Shown: positions 41,652 to 50,979, numbered from the stretch's first letter. The stretch is DNA of 64,000 bases from Citrobacter sp. On2M (GCF_018035235.1 NZ_WPCV01000004.1:310001-374000); one strand, 5' to 3'. Notes: generated from the letters alone by a model not told the origin. Numbers and translations: made by a program.

Positions 41652-42566
41652 ATGCCCTATCTTTTACTCAGTCTGGCTGCCTGTTTTTGGGGTGGGAATT
41701 ATGTGATTGGTCATCTCTTGGTCGCTGAAGTTAATCCCATCGTTTTATCAGCGGCACGCTGGGTATTTACCGCGTTATTATTGATGACGCTCTATTTTCG
41801 TCAGGTCACAGAGCAATGGCCGGTGATGAAAAAATCCTTTGGTACTATCGTCTTCCTTGCGCTTTGTGGTCAGGTTCTTTTCCCCTTAACGTTGTATATC
41901 GGCTTGCAATATACAACCTCGCTTAATGCCGCGATTTATATGTCCACCACCCCGGCGCTCGTACTGTTAATCAATAAGTTCTTTTTTAAAGAGCGGATTT
42001 CTGCGCGAAATATAGCTGGTGTGATCCTGAGTACTGTTGGTGTTATATGGCTGGTGTCGCAGGGTGATATGATAAATGCGCGGGTATTTGCGCATCTGAA
42101 TCAGGGCGATTTCTGGACCATGGGGTCAGCGTTAAGTTGGGCCGTCTATTGTGCTTTTTTACGCATTAAACCGCGTGAGGTAAAGGGAAACGCCTTTGTC
42201 GCAGTGAGCGCGCTGTTAGGTGCGATTGTACTTATTCCGGTACTGGCTTTGGAGTTGATACGCAATGGTATGCCGGGATGGAATAGCTATGCCAATACAG
42301 GCTTTGTGACTGGGCTGGCATATCTTGTTATTTTTCCTTCGTGGCTGTCATATCTATTATGGAACAAAGGGATTAGCGCCATTGGCGCAACGCGTGGAGA
42401 GATCTATTCACACTTGATCCCATTGAGTGGCGGATTATTTAGTGTGATGTTTTTGCACGTCACTCTGCATTCATATCATCTGGTGAGCGCGTTGGTTATT
42501 ATGTGCGGTATAGCATTGTGTTCCCGTCCGAGTGCAAAAAAAGGCTCGCAGCAGCGCGTGGCGTGA
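41652..42566 (+). CDS. EamA/DMT-family exporter
   Basis: This 304-residue protein has ten predicted membrane helices in two EamA repeats, starting MPYLLLSLAACFWGGNYVIGHLLVAEVNP and FWTMGSALSWAVYCAFLRIKP. The family exports amino acids or other small metabolites; the substrate cannot be told from sequence. It is divergent from the LysR gene, which probably controls it. It is convergent with the SDR-like gene, with 12 bp between ends. The sequence is typical of enterobacterial DMT proteins and shows no defect. Confidence 0.9.
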   Translation: MPYLLLSLAACFWGGNYVIGHLLVAEVNPIVLSAARWVFTALLLMTLYFRQVTEQWPVMKKSFGTIVFLALCGQVLFPLTLYIGLQYTTSLNAAIYMSTTPALVLLINKFFFKERISARNIAGVILSTVGVIWLVSQGDMINARVFAHLNQGDFWTMGSALSWAVYCAFLRIKPREVKGNAFVAVSALLGAIVLIPVLALELIRNGMPGWNSYANTGFVTGLAYLVIFPSWLSYLLWNKGISAIGATRGEIYSHLIPLSGGLFSVMFLHVTLHSYHLVSALVIMCGIALCSRPSAKKGSQQRVA

Positions 42567-42578
42567 AAAGCGGGTAAA

Positions 42579-43376
42579 TTAGCTTATGGTGGCGCCCCCG
42601 GTAATATTTACCACTGTGGCGGTCATGGCGCTGGCATGGTCTGAAGCGAGAAAGGTTGTAACCTCAGCGATTTGTGCAAGCGTAGGCAGGCGCGCGAGCA
42701 TGGTACTTTGCGCCGCCCCCCCTAACCATTGATCGACGGTTAAACCCATTGACTGTGCTTTAGCGGTGAAAATTTCTCCGGTATAGGAGCCAGTCGCTAC
42801 AGCATCCACAATCGCATGCGACCGCACGCCGACGACACGAATGTTTATTGGTCCCGTCTCGCTGGCGAGCGCCTTAATAAAAGCCTCTGTTCCTGCACAG
42901 CCGACGATATGGCCGAGATGCCCGGGCATCGCCATCGGGGCTGCGGGCGCAACGATGGTGAGAATAACGCCTGCTCGATTGCCGCCCATGTGCGGCGTTA
43001 CGGCTTTTGCGATATTGAACTGCGCCGCAAGAAAAGGGGTGATACCGCTCATAAACTCAGAGAGGGATAATGCATCGATGCGCTTGCCCTGTTCGTGCAT
43101 AAATCCCGTTGCGTTAACCACCACATCTATTCCACCGGTTTGCTGTACAAGGCGGGTAACTTCCTTCGATGCGTTGTGCTCGTCGAGTACATCGGTGATA
43201 AAGGTTTCGACTGTACCACCCGCCGTTCGGATGCCACTGGCGGTCCAATCCAGCTTTTCCTGACGGCGCGCGCCCAGATACACATGGGCCCCTTCGCGCG
43301 CCATAGTATGCGCAACTGCACTACCAATAGCGCCGCTGCCACCGAAGATCACTGCGACTTTGCCTGAGAGTAACAT
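42579..43376 (-). CDS. Short-chain dehydrogenase/reductase-like protein without the catalytic triad
   Basis: This 265-residue Rossmann-fold protein retains the cofactor loop FGGSGAIGSAVA and the NAT motif (VVVNATGFMH). The active-site Ser-Tyr-Lys is missing, however. The strand that should carry Ser reads TIVAPAAP, and the YxxxK helix reads HIVGCAGTEAF, giving His and Cys in place of Tyr and Lys. The fold is otherwise full length and ends MTATVVNITGGATIS, so it is not a decaying pseudogene. It may bind a nucleotide without reducing a carbonyl. The ATG at 43376 (TGGGGTT upstream) is preferred over 43400. Confidence 0.85.
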   Translation of the reverse strand: MLLSGKVAVIFGGSGAIGSAVAHTMAREGAHVYLGARRQEKLDWTASGIRTAGGTVETFITDVLDEHNASKEVTRLVQQTGGIDVVVNATGFMHEQGKRIDALSLSEFMSGITPFLAAQFNIAKAVTPHMGGNRAGVILTIVAPAAPMAMPGHLGHIVGCAGTEAFIKALASETGPINIRVVGVRSHAIVDAVATGSYTGEIFTAKAQSMGLTVDQWLGGAAQSTMLARLPTLAQIAEVTTFLASDHASAMTATVVNITGGATIS

Positions 43377-43493
43377 AGCAACCCCATCACCATTTAGCAC
43401 CGAGTAAAGTATGTGCCATAACGGGTATGCTGCAAATTTGAGAAAGCGTTTCCGGGGAACCTCACTCAGCGATGAAAATCAGGTTATGTCGGG

Positions 43494-43528
43494 GACATTG
43501 CTGCTATAGATCTTATAGCAGCAATGTC
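43494..43528. repeat. Perfect 15-bp inverted repeat between the SDR and MFS genes
   Basis: GACATTGCTGCTATA (43494-43508) and TATAGCAGCAATGTC (43514-43528) are exact complements around GATCT. It lies 12 bp past the MFS stop. It has no U-tract but would form a very stable hairpin, so it may end or protect the MFS transcript, or bind a dimeric regulator. Confidence 0.8.
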
Positions 43529-43540
43529 TATCAGCTCATT

Positions 43541-44752
43541 TTAACGTCGATAAGTGACTGTAAGTGTTTGATATTTCTTTAACATGTATATCATTATCAA
43601 AATTATCAAAAGCAAGTACATCATCCAGATGCTGGTATTTAGCTCAATTAAAAAACTACCGACACCTCCGATGACTGACGGAATAACCAGCGAGGCGGCT
43701 CCCATCAACGCAGAGGTCGCTCCCAGGTTGGTGCGCTGGCTGGACATGGTCAGGTAGGTATAGAGTGATTCGAACATCCCTCCAGCAAACATCAGGATAA
43801 TAAAGAAGAATATAAAAATATTGACGTGATAACTAAGTATTATTAATGGAATACACAGTACAATAAATGAGGCGATGATTTTCAGCCACGAATTCAAAAT
43901 TTGCGGCGCAGACCTTTTCTTAAGAAGTTTACCTGATAATGCAGCCCCCAGCAGTAGGAAGCCTCCAATAATTGATGAAAGCACACCAAATTGCGTTGAT
44001 GAGTATCCAAACGTAACCATAAAAATAAATGGGGAGGCTGTGACATAGCAATAAATCAGCGAAAATGACAGACCAAGAGACAGACAAGGTAGATAAAATC
44101 GAGGTTGTTTGCTGATCTCTTTATACGTATTAAATGATGATTTTAATGAATAGGCAACCCTTCTCTCATGGCTGAGTGTTTCAGGGAAGTTAAAATAAAC
44201 GTATATTAACGTTATAATAGCATAGCCACATATCATTAAAAAAATTGCGCGCCATCCCCATAAGTCATTAATTACCCCTCCCAGCAGGGGCGAAGCAATG
44301 GGAACGACACCTTCGATAGTGATGATGATGGCATACAGCGTCGCGGCCACTGAACCACGAGTTACATCTCGAACTGCGCTGATTGCTGTAACCAGCGTTA
44401 TTGATATAGAAAGACCTTGTATGACACGGATCGCCAGAAACATAACCAGACCGGTTGAGAGCGTGAGACAATATGTTGTCACGCCATAAATAACCGCACC
44501 TGTAAGCATAATTTTTCGCCGGCCAATAGCATCAGATAATGGACCAAAAATTAGCTGTCCAAAACCAATGCATAGGGTATAAACCATAATCGACAACTGC
44601 GTGGTTGAGACATTTTTTTCAAATTCTTTTGCGATGTCGGGAATTGAAGGTAAATAAGTGTCCACTCCCAGAATTCCCATTATCGTCAACATGGCCAGGC
44701 CGACAGTAAAGTAAATTATGTTCTTTCTATGAATAACAGTTTGCAGCTTCAT
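43541..44752 (-). CDS. Bcr/CflA-type MFS drug-resistance transporter
   Basis: This 403-residue 12-helix MFS antiporter has motif A FGPLSDAIGRRKIM near residues 68-82. The Bcr/CflA pattern GVDTYLPSIPDIAKEF follows the first helix and motif C is near GVVPIASPLLGGVIND. The family exports drugs and small metabolites. Codon use is AT-rich (many ATA, AAT and TTA codons) unlike the flanking backbone, which suggests a separate origin. The gene belongs to the accessory block between rcdA and ybjL. A hexanucleotide repeat lies about 260 bp upstream of its start. Confidence 0.9.
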   Translation of the reverse strand: MKLQTVIHRKNIIYFTVGLAMLTIMGILGVDTYLPSIPDIAKEFEKNVSTTQLSIMVYTLCIGFGQLIFGPLSDAIGRRKIMLTGAVIYGVTTYCLTLSTGLVMFLAIRVIQGLSISITLVTAISAVRDVTRGSVAATLYAIIITIEGVVPIASPLLGGVINDLWGWRAIFLMICGYAIITLIYVYFNFPETLSHERRVAYSLKSSFNTYKEISKQPRFYLPCLSLGLSFSLIYCYVTASPFIFMVTFGYSSTQFGVLSSIIGGFLLLGAALSGKLLKKRSAPQILNSWLKIIASFIVLCIPLIILSYHVNIFIFFFIILMFAGGMFESLYTYLTMSSQRTNLGATSALMGAASLVIPSVIGGVGSFLIELNTSIWMMYLLLIILIMIYMLKKYQTLTVTYRR

Positions 44753-45010
44753 TACTTATCACCATGAGTAAATTAAAAGCATGAAAAAGTTCACTATTTA
44801 AATAGAGATGTTGTGGATAATTATCGTGTAGGCAATAAAACAGAGTTGAAATGAACTGTCAAACTTTTGACTCAAAAAATTGAGATATGAGTCACAGGTA
44901 TATAGCCATAATTTTCGATGGTAGGGTTCCAGTTAAATTTAATTGTGTTTGATTGCCAGGCAGCACGAGGAACCATAAGTACACTGACTTCGAATACGGG
45001 CATACTGCTG

Positions 45011-45097
45011 GTGTTGGTGTTGGTGTTGGTGTTGGTGTTGGTGTTGGTGTTGGTGTTGGTGTTGGTGTTGGTGTTGGCGTTGGTGTTGGTGTTGGTG
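45011..45097. repeat. Hexanucleotide tandem repeat (GTGTTG)14
   Basis: Fourteen consecutive hexamers run from 45011 to 45094, all GTGTTG except the twelfth (GCGTTG), followed by a partial unit. A repeat this long and regular is unusual in enterobacterial chromosomes and is prone to slipped-strand copy-number change. Confidence 0.95.
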
Positions 45098-45135
45098 TAC
45101 GTGATTGATTTTTTCAGTAGTAAATTTCAGACAAC

Positions 45136-45178
45136 AAAAAACCCATCAACCTTGAACCAAAACGGCGGGGTTGATGGG
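45136..45178 (-). terminator. Terminator of ybjL
   Basis: CCCATCAACC (45142-45151) and GGTTGATGGG (45169-45178) form a perfect 10-bp stem with a 17-nt loop. On the minus strand it is followed by a T-run. It lies about 110 bp beyond the ybjL stop. Confidence 0.8.
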
Positions 45179-45290
45179 CTCCACAAATTGGGGACATCAA
45201 AGAAAAGCAGTGGCAATAGTTATGACTGACGCCTTGAAGAAAAGTTCTGCTTAACTGCAAAAATTTTTCGTTTAAGGGTAAATTTCAGCG

Positions 45291-46976
45291 CTAACCAAGG
45301 CCGGGCCAGACAATGACGATCAGCGTCCCCGCTAATGTCAGCAGCACGTTGGCGATTGCGTAGGTCCCGGCATAACCTAATGCGGGGATATTGCTGCGTG
45401 CCGTATCGCTGATGATTTCCATTGCCGGAGCGCAGGTTCGTGCCCCCATCATGGCGCCAAACAACAGAGCGCGGTTCATACGTAATACGTAAGCACCGAA
45501 CAAGAAACAGATGACAACCGGCACCAGGCTGACAACCAGACCGGCAATCAACATTTGGCCACCGACGACACCAAGGCCATTGCCAATGCCGCTGCCCGCG
45601 CTTAAACCGACACCTGCCATAAAGACCATCAGGCCAAACTCTTTCACCATGTTCAGCGCACCCTGTGGGATGTAGCCAAACGTTGGGTGGTTGGCACGCA
45701 GGAAGCCCAGCATGATCCCCGCGAACAGCAGTCCAGCCGCATTCCCGATGCCGAAGCTGAAATTACTGAACTGGAAGGTGATCATCCCGATCATCAGACC
45801 GATGATAAAGAAAGCGCAGAAGGCCAGCAGATCGGTCACCTGACTGTGAATCGAAATGAAGCCGATACGATCGGCAATGGTTTTCACGCGGCGAGCATCT
45901 CCGCTGACCTGCAATACGTCACCTTTATTGAGCACGACGTTGTCATCAATCGGCATTTCAATCTGGCTACGGATCACGCGGTTGAGGAAACAACCGTGAT
46001 CGGTCAATTTCAACTGTGCCAGGCGACGACCAACGGCATTATGGTTTTTCACTACAATTTCTTCAGTGACGATGCGCATATCGAGCAGATCGCGATCGAA
46101 CACCTCTTTACCGTTACGGAAGCTGGGATCGAGGCGGGCATGTGCGTCCGGATAACCCACCAGGGCTATCTCATCGCCCATTTGCAGCACTGCATCACCA
46201 TCCGGATTCGCCAGGATGCCGTTGCGACGGATACGTTCAATGTAACAACCGGTCTGACGATAAATACCCAGTTCGCGCAGATTTTTACCATCGGCCCATG
46301 CCACCAGCTCCGGGCCTACGCGATAGGCGCGAATGACCGGCAGATAAACCTTACGCGTGGCGTCGGTGTCCAGACCGCGTTCGCGTGCGATTTGTTGGGC
46401 GCTGGTTTGTAGATCCTGATGCTGAAGTTTTGGCAGGTAGCGGGCGCCGACAATCAGGCTGACCAGACCAATCAAATAGGTGAGCGCATAACCGAGACTT
46501 AGGTTGTCGAGAGCGGTCGACAGTTGTGTTCCTGTCATCCCCGAGTGGCGCAAGGTGTCACCTGCGCCGACCAGCACTGGCGTTGAGGTCATTGAGCCGG
46601 CCAGCATACCTGCCGTCAGGCCGATGTCCCAGCCAAATAGCTTACCCAGCCCCAGGGCGATCAGCATTGCGCTGCCGACCATCACCAGAGCAAGCATTAG
46701 ATAATTTTTCCCATCGCGAAAAAAAATCGAAAAAAAGTTGGGGCCGGCTTCGACGCCGACACAAAAAATAAACAGCATAAAGCCGAGATTTAATGCATCG
46801 GTGTTAATACTAAAGTGCTGCTGGCCTAATAATAGGGACACCACTAAAACGCCAATGGAATTACCGAGTTGGACTGAACCCAGGCGCAATTTACCCAGAC
46901 ATAAGCCCAGAGCCAGGACCACAAATAATAACAGGATGTAATTCCCATTTAACAAATCTGCGACGTTTATATTCAC
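45291..46976 (-). CDS. ybjL: YbjL, putative aspartate:alanine exchanger-family transporter
   Basis: This 561-residue inner-membrane protein of the AAEx family has two blocks of about five helices flanking two RCK_C (TrkA-C) domains. Visible landmarks are [37 protein letters not shown] at the N-terminus, soluble domains around residues 200-380 ([18 protein letters not shown] and [18 protein letters not shown]), and [17 protein letters not shown] in the C-terminal half. Length equals E. coli YbjL. The substrate is not firmly established; glutamate efflux has been suggested for the E. coli protein. Confidence 0.93.
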   Translation of the reverse strand: MNINVADLLNGNYILLLFVVLALGLCLGKLRLGSVQLGNSIGVLVVSLLLGQQHFSINTDALNLGFMLFIFCVGVEAGPNFFSIFFRDGKNYLMLALVMVGSAMLIALGLGKLFGWDIGLTAGMLAGSMTSTPVLVGAGDTLRHSGMTGTQLSTALDNLSLGYALTYLIGLVSLIVGARYLPKLQHQDLQTSAQQIARERGLDTDATRKVYLPVIRAYRVGPELVAWADGKNLRELGIYRQTGCYIERIRRNGILANPDGDAVLQMGDEIALVGYPDAHARLDPSFRNGKEVFDRDLLDMRIVTEEIVVKNHNAVGRRLAQLKLTDHGCFLNRVIRSQIEMPIDDNVVLNKGDVLQVSGDARRVKTIADRIGFISIHSQVTDLLAFCAFFIIGLMIGMITFQFSNFSFGIGNAAGLLFAGIMLGFLRANHPTFGYIPQGALNMVKEFGLMVFMAGVGLSAGSGIGNGLGVVGGQMLIAGLVVSLVPVVICFLFGAYVLRMNRALLFGAMMGARTCAPAMEIISDTARSNIPALGYAGTYAIANVLLTLAGTLIVIVWPGLG

Positions 46977-47246
46977 GGAGGCTAACTTCTTGTTTACTAG
47001 TAAGCTATTGAAAGAAATGGCAATTTACGCTAATGTTTTTGCCAGAAATTAAGGGGGCGACAGCGTCATACACAGCCCCGAATAATGCAGCGTAACAATA
47101 TATGCGGCTAGTTTAATCTCATTACGTATCAACGGCTATAAGAATCGTGTGAGTGTGTTTTTGGCATGGAATGCCAGGTTACTTTATCTGACTGGACGCC
47201 TGTAGGCGAAAAGAGTGTTCGATAGAGAATGTGTCAGGAGGAACGA

Positions 47247-47627
47247 TTGAAACATAAGCAAAGTTGGGCGGGTGCGGTCTGTTGCTTTGTGCTCTTTATT
47301 GTAGTGTGTCTTTCGTTAACGCTGAACGTGAAAGGGGCATTCAGAGCGGCAGGGCATCCTGAGGTCGGATTATTATTTTTCATCCTGCCTGGTGCTGCAG
47401 CAAGCTTTTTCTCCCATCGTCGGGAGGTGCTCAAACCCCTTCTTGGTGCAATGTTGGCGGCGCCGTGCTGTCTGTTACTGATGCGGTTCGTTTTTATGCC
47501 GACGCGTTCATTGTGGCAAGAGCTGGCGTGGTTGTTTAGTGCAGTGTTTTGGTGCGCGCTTGGCGCATTATGTTTTTTGTTTATCAGCAGCTTGTTCACT
47601 CAGCATCAACGACGGAAAAAGAACTAA
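47247..47627 (+). CDS. ybjM: YbjM, small inner-membrane protein
   Basis: This 126-residue protein with four hydrophobic segments (for example WAGAVCCFVLFIVVCLSL, VGLLFFILPGAAASFF and AWLFSAVFWCALGALCFLFISSL) matches E. coli YbjM. Function is unknown. TTG at 47247 is the most likely start, because CAGGAGG is positioned 6 bp upstream; the longer ATG frame from 47229 would place that Shine-Dalgarno inside the coding region. It is convergent with grxA. Confidence 0.85.
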   Translation: MKHKQSWAGAVCCFVLFIVVCLSLTLNVKGAFRAAGHPEVGLLFFILPGAAASFFSHRREVLKPLLGAMLAAPCCLLLMRFVFMPTRSLWQELAWLFSAVFWCALGALCFLFISSLFTQHQRRKKN

Positions 47628-47630
47628 TAA

Positions 47631-47649
47631 CGCCCTCCAGCGGAGGGCG
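47631..47649. terminator. Stem-loop between convergent ybjM and grxA
   Basis: CGCCCTCC-AGC-GGAGGGCG is a perfect 8-bp stem 4 bp past the ybjM stop and 12 bp past the grxA stop. On the minus strand TTATTAG follows, a modest U-tract favouring grxA. Confidence 0.6.
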
Positions 47650-47661
47650 TAGAAACAGCTA

Positions 47662-47925
47662 TCAGGCGAACAGATTCATGTTCTCTTTTGCCCACGCTTC
47701 AAAATCCGTGCAGCCGCCGATGTGTTTTTGATCAACAAAAATCTGCGGTACGGTTTCAACTGGCTTACCTACCGTCTTTTCCAGATCGGCCTTCGTAATA
47801 CCTTCGGCATGGATATCAATGTAGCGGAAGTTAAAATCGTCATGCTCATTGCTTAATTTTTCTGCTAATTCTTTTGCGCGCACGCAATATGGGCACCCCG
47901 GACGACCAAAAATAACGGCAAACAT
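47662..47925 (-). CDS. grxA: GrxA, glutaredoxin 1
   Basis: This 87-residue glutathione-dependent thiol oxidoreductase supplies electrons to ribonucleotide reductase and other targets. The redox pair is C11-P-Y-C14, the cis-Pro loop is ETVPQIF and the glutathione-binding GG is in IGGCTDFEAW. E. coli has Tyr where this protein has Cys72, giving a third cysteine, a pattern common in eukaryotic glutaredoxins. The gene is divergent from ybjC; in E. coli it is under OxyR control. Confidence 0.97.
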   Translation of the reverse strand: MFAVIFGRPGCPYCVRAKELAEKLSNEHDDFNFRYIDIHAEGITKADLEKTVGKPVETVPQIFVDQKHIGGCTDFEAWAKENMNLFA

Positions 47926-48097
47926 CTCTCTCTCCTCGAACTTATCAGGCCGGATGGCAATACTTGTTATGATGCCGCGATTTGTGACGGATGGAAAGCA
48001 GGTTCAGCCTGTTGCTTTGATATCCTCAAGCTATAACTGTTAAACACGACAAGGTGGAACGTTTTATAATGAAAGCCATTTCGCCGGGAGGCCGCTT

Positions 48098-48388
48098 ATG
48101 CGCACAATTGGTGTATTACCCAAAAGCGTATTGATGCTGGAAATAATAGGGATGGTTTTGTTATCGCTGGCGCTGCTATCGCTTAACGATTACCTCTCCT
48201 TACCCGCACCGCTTAACAGCCCGTTAGCCTGTGTGGTAATGATATTTCTGGGCGTGCTGCTGATGCTTCCCGCCGCGGTGGGATTAACGTGGCGTATTGC
48301 TAAGATGCTGGCGCCGCAGCTGATGTCACAAGCCCCCGGCGATTCTTCCCGTTCAGACAGAGATAAAAGAGATGACGCCAACCATTGA
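48098..48388 (+). CDS. ybjC: YbjC, small inner-membrane protein (DUF1418)
   Basis: This 96-residue protein has two hydrophobic helices (LMLEIIGMVLLSLALLSL and LACVVMIFLGVLLMLPAAVGL) and a charged C-terminus rich in Ser, Arg and Asp. It matches E. coli YbjC; its function is unknown. It overlaps nfsA by 17 bp and heads the ybjC-nfsA-rimK-ybjN cluster. In E. coli this promoter responds to SoxS/MarA; I did not resolve the box here. Confidence 0.9.
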   Translation: MRTIGVLPKSVLMLEIIGMVLLSLALLSLNDYLSLPAPLNSPLACVVMIFLGVLLMLPAAVGLTWRIAKMLAPQLMSQAPGDSSRSDRDKRDDANH

Positions 48389-49094
48389 TTTATTACGTAG
48401 CCACCGTTCCATTCGCCATTTCACCGATGATGCTATTTCGGATGCACAGCGAGAGGCGATCATTGCCGCCGCTCAGGGGACGTCAAGCTCGAGTTTTTTG
48501 CAGTGCACGACCATCGTTCGCATCACGGACAAAGCCCTGCGCGAATCACTGGCTACCTTATCCGGCGGACAAAAACATGTGGCGCGGGCTGCGGAGTTCT
48601 GGGTGTTTTGCGCTGATTTTAATCGGCATCTGCAGATTTGTCCTGACGCGCAACTTGGGCTGGCGGAACAACTGCTGCTGGGTGTGGTTGATACTGCGAT
48701 GATGGCGCAAAATGCGTTAACAGCGGCAGAATCGTTGGGACTTGGCGGTGTGTTTATTGGCGGTTTGCGTAACAATATTGAACCGGTTACCGAACTGCTG
48801 AAGCTTCCGCAACACGTTCTGCCGTTGTTTGGCTTGTGCCTGGGCTGGCCTGCGGATAACCCGGATATCAAGCCGCGTCTGCCGGCGTCGCTGGTGGTGC
48901 ACGAAAACCAGTATCAGCCACTCAACAGCGAGGTTTTGTCGCAATATGATGAGCAGCTTGCGCAGTATTATCTGACTCGTGCTAGCAATGCGCGTCGCGA
49001 TACCTGGAGCGATCATATTCGCCGTACCATTATCAAAGAAAGTCGCCCCTTTATCCTGGAATATTTGCATAAACAGGGATGGGCCACGCGCTAA
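48372..49094 (+). CDS. nfsA: NfsA, oxygen-insensitive NADPH nitroreductase
   Basis: This 240-residue FMN-dependent reductase performs two-electron reduction of nitroaromatics and quinones. FMN-binding segments are [33 protein letters not shown] and [15 protein letters not shown]. The C-terminus includes [15 protein letters not shown], with the Arg residues that select NADPH. Length equals E. coli NfsA. Loss of this gene is a common route to nitrofurantoin resistance, but the frame here is intact. It is translationally coupled to ybjC. Confidence 0.97.
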   Translation: MTPTIDLLRSHRSIRHFTDDAISDAQREAIIAAAQGTSSSSFLQCTTIVRITDKALRESLATLSGGQKHVARAAEFWVFCADFNRHLQICPDAQLGLAEQLLLGVVDTAMMAQNALTAAESLGLGGVFIGGLRNNIEPVTELLKLPQHVLPLFGLCLGWPADNPDIKPRLPASLVVHENQYQPLNSEVLSQYDEQLAQYYLTRASNARRDTWSDHIRRTIIKESRPFILEYLHKQGWATR

Positions 49095-49153
49095 AGATTT
49101 TAACCCAGTGTATGATATGCCAGCTTCAACCAGGTCATTCAGAGAGGTACAGG

Positions 49154-50056
49154 GTGAAAATTGCCATTTTGTCCCGGGACGGAACGCTCTATTCTTGTAA
49201 GCGCCTGCGCGAAGCGGCGATGCAGCGCGGTCACCTGGTAGAAATTATCGATCCCCTTTCTTGCTATATGAACATTAGCCCGGCGGCGTCCTCAATTCAT
49301 TACAAGGGCCGTCAGCTTCCCCATTTCGACGCGGTGATCCCAAGGATTGGTTCGGCGATTACCTTTTATGGTACGGCGGCGTTGCGCCAGTTTGAGATGT
49401 TAGGTAGCTATCCGCTGAATGAGTCGGTAGCGATTACGCGGGCGCGCGATAAGCTGCGTTCGCTGCAGTTGCTGGCGCGTCAGGGGATTGATTTGCCCAT
49501 CACCGGAATAGCTCACTCTCCGGATGATACCAGCGACATGATTGACATGGTTGGTGGTGCGCCGCTGGTGGTGAAACTCGTTGAAGGCACGCAGGGGATT
49601 GGCGTGGTCCTGGCGGAAACTCGGCAGGCCGCAGAAAGCGTAGTGGATGCTTTTCGTGGGTTGAATGCCCATATCCTGGTTCAGGAATATATCAAAGAAG
49701 CGAAAGGACGAGATATTCGCTGTTTTGTGGTGGGTGACGAGGTGGTGGCCGCCATTGAACGCCGGGCGAAAGAGGGCGATTTTCGGTCTAATCTCCATCG
49801 TGGCGGGGTCGCCACGATTGCGAATATCACGCCTCGTGAAAGAGAAATTGCGCTCAAAGCCGCGCAGACTATGGGTCTGGACGTTGCAGGCGTTGATATT
49901 CTGCGCGCTGAACGTGGGCCGCTGGTCATGGAAGTCAACGCGTCTCCTGGACTGGAAGGGGTGGAGAAAACTACCGGAATAGACATTGCCTGCAAGATGA
50001 TCCAGTGGATCGAGCGTCACGCTACTCCTGAATTTTGCCTTAAAATCGGCGGCTAA
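49154..50056 (+). CDS. rimK: RimK, ribosomal protein S6-L-glutamate ligase
   Basis: This 300-residue ATP-grasp ligase adds glutamates to the C-terminus of ribosomal protein S6. The ATP-grasp core includes [45 protein letters not shown] and the metal-binding [14 protein letters not shown]. The start is a GTG at 49154 with GAGAGG upstream, giving the E. coli length; an in-frame ATG at 49079 overlaps nfsA and is unlikely. It lies 59 bp after nfsA. Confidence 0.96.
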   Translation: MKIAILSRDGTLYSCKRLREAAMQRGHLVEIIDPLSCYMNISPAASSIHYKGRQLPHFDAVIPRIGSAITFYGTAALRQFEMLGSYPLNESVAITRARDKLRSLQLLARQGIDLPITGIAHSPDDTSDMIDMVGGAPLVVKLVEGTQGIGVVLAETRQAAESVVDAFRGLNAHILVQEYIKEAKGRDIRCFVVGDEVVAAIERRAKEGDFRSNLHRGGVATIANITPREREIALKAAQTMGLDVAGVDILRAERGPLVMEVNASPGLEGVEKTTGIDIACKMIQWIERHATPEFCLKIGG

Positions 50057-50146
50057 GCACAATATCGATTGCTGTCGTAGTATGACACGCGCTTTTTGCG
50101 TAAGCTGTGCCGGTATTTTTTTCATCAATTGAGGTCGCACATTATT

Positions 50147-50623
50147 ATGACATCACTGGTCGTTCCCACTCTGGATACGTTGCGTCAATGGCTCGACGAC
50201 CTGGGCATGAGTTTTTTTGAATGCGATACCTGTCAGGCACTGCATTTACCGCACATGCAGAATTTTGACGGCATCTTTGATGCAAAAGTTGATTTGGTTG
50301 ATAACGTCATTCTGTTTTCCGCGATGGCAGAAGTCAGACCTTCTGCTCTGCTGCCCCTGGCCGCCGATCTGTCCGCGATTAACGCCAGTTCACTAACGGT
50401 GAAAGCCTTTCTGGATATGCAGGATGATAATCTGCCAAAGCTGGTGGTTTGCCAGTCTTTATCCGTTATGCCGGGCGTGACGTTTGAGCAGTTTGAATAT
50501 TTTATTCGCCAGAGCGAAGAACAAATATCGATGGTGATCCTCGAAGCTGGCGCGCATCAACTGTTATTTAACGCTGAAGAAGATGGGCAAAACAGCAGCG
50601 CTGAAGTTCATTTCCTCCATTAA
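50147..50623 (+). CDS. ybjN: YbjN, sensory transduction/stress protein (T3SS-chaperone-like fold)
   Basis: This 158-residue cytoplasmic protein matches E. coli YbjN over its length. The fold resembles type III secretion chaperones; in E. coli it influences motility, exopolysaccharide and stress tolerance by an unclear mechanism. The ATG at 50147 gives MTSLVVPTLDTLRQWLDD and the E. coli length; the upstream frame to 50096 is not conserved. A terminator follows 27 bp after the stop. Confidence 0.92.
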   Translation: MTSLVVPTLDTLRQWLDDLGMSFFECDTCQALHLPHMQNFDGIFDAKVDLVDNVILFSAMAEVRPSALLPLAADLSAINASSLTVKAFLDMQDDNLPKLVVCQSLSVMPGVTFEQFEYFIRQSEEQISMVILEAGAHQLLFNAEEDGQNSSAEVHFLH

Positions 50624-50649
50624 TTCTTCCTGCATCAGGACATATATTG

Positions 50650-50687
50650 CGCAGCCGCTGCCAGAGCGGTTGCGTATTGCCATTTTT
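50650..50687 (+). terminator. Terminator of ybjN
   Basis: CGCAGCCGCT-GCCAG-AGCGGTTGCG forms a near-perfect stem, followed by TATTGCCATTTTTTATT on the plus strand. Confidence 0.8.
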
Positions 50688-50979
50688 TATTCTGTATTTA
50701 ACCTTTCGTTAAAGAATTATTCACCTGTGTTCGACGCCTTCCGCTTTACGTCATAGACAATTCCTGCATAAAAAATTGATAAAAGACGTTTTTTAATCTG
50801 GGCTATATCCACAAATCCTGGCTAAAGTTATTCTTGCAAAGCGTATCAACCCCCTCATTCAAACAGCCCCTTGTGACCTGACCTGCGGGCGCAATGCATG
50901 TTGAATGCATGGGCAGATACCAGCGCGCAATGGCGGCGTGAGGAGAGGCCTCTCTTTTCATAGGTGCCGCATGAAAGAA

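Larger units (their letters stand above)
44753..45290. other. 538-bp intergenic region with tandem repeat and ybjL terminator
   Basis: From left to right it holds the AT-rich promoter region of the MFS gene, a GTGTTG tandem repeat (45011-45097) and a stem-loop terminator for ybjL (45136-45178). No gene is supported. One open frame (44918-45229) exists only because the repeat encodes Val-Leu and it has no ribosome-binding site. Confidence 0.7.

Noticed and set aside
45011-45097. Possible CRISPR or direct-repeat array
   Set aside because: The unit is only 6 bp with no spacers, so it is a simple tandem repeat.
44918-45229. 103-codon open frame containing a long (Val-Leu)n stretch
   Set aside because: It is open only because the GTGTTG repeat has no stop in this frame. 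There is no ribosome-binding site, no family similarity, and it runs through the ybjL terminator hairpin.
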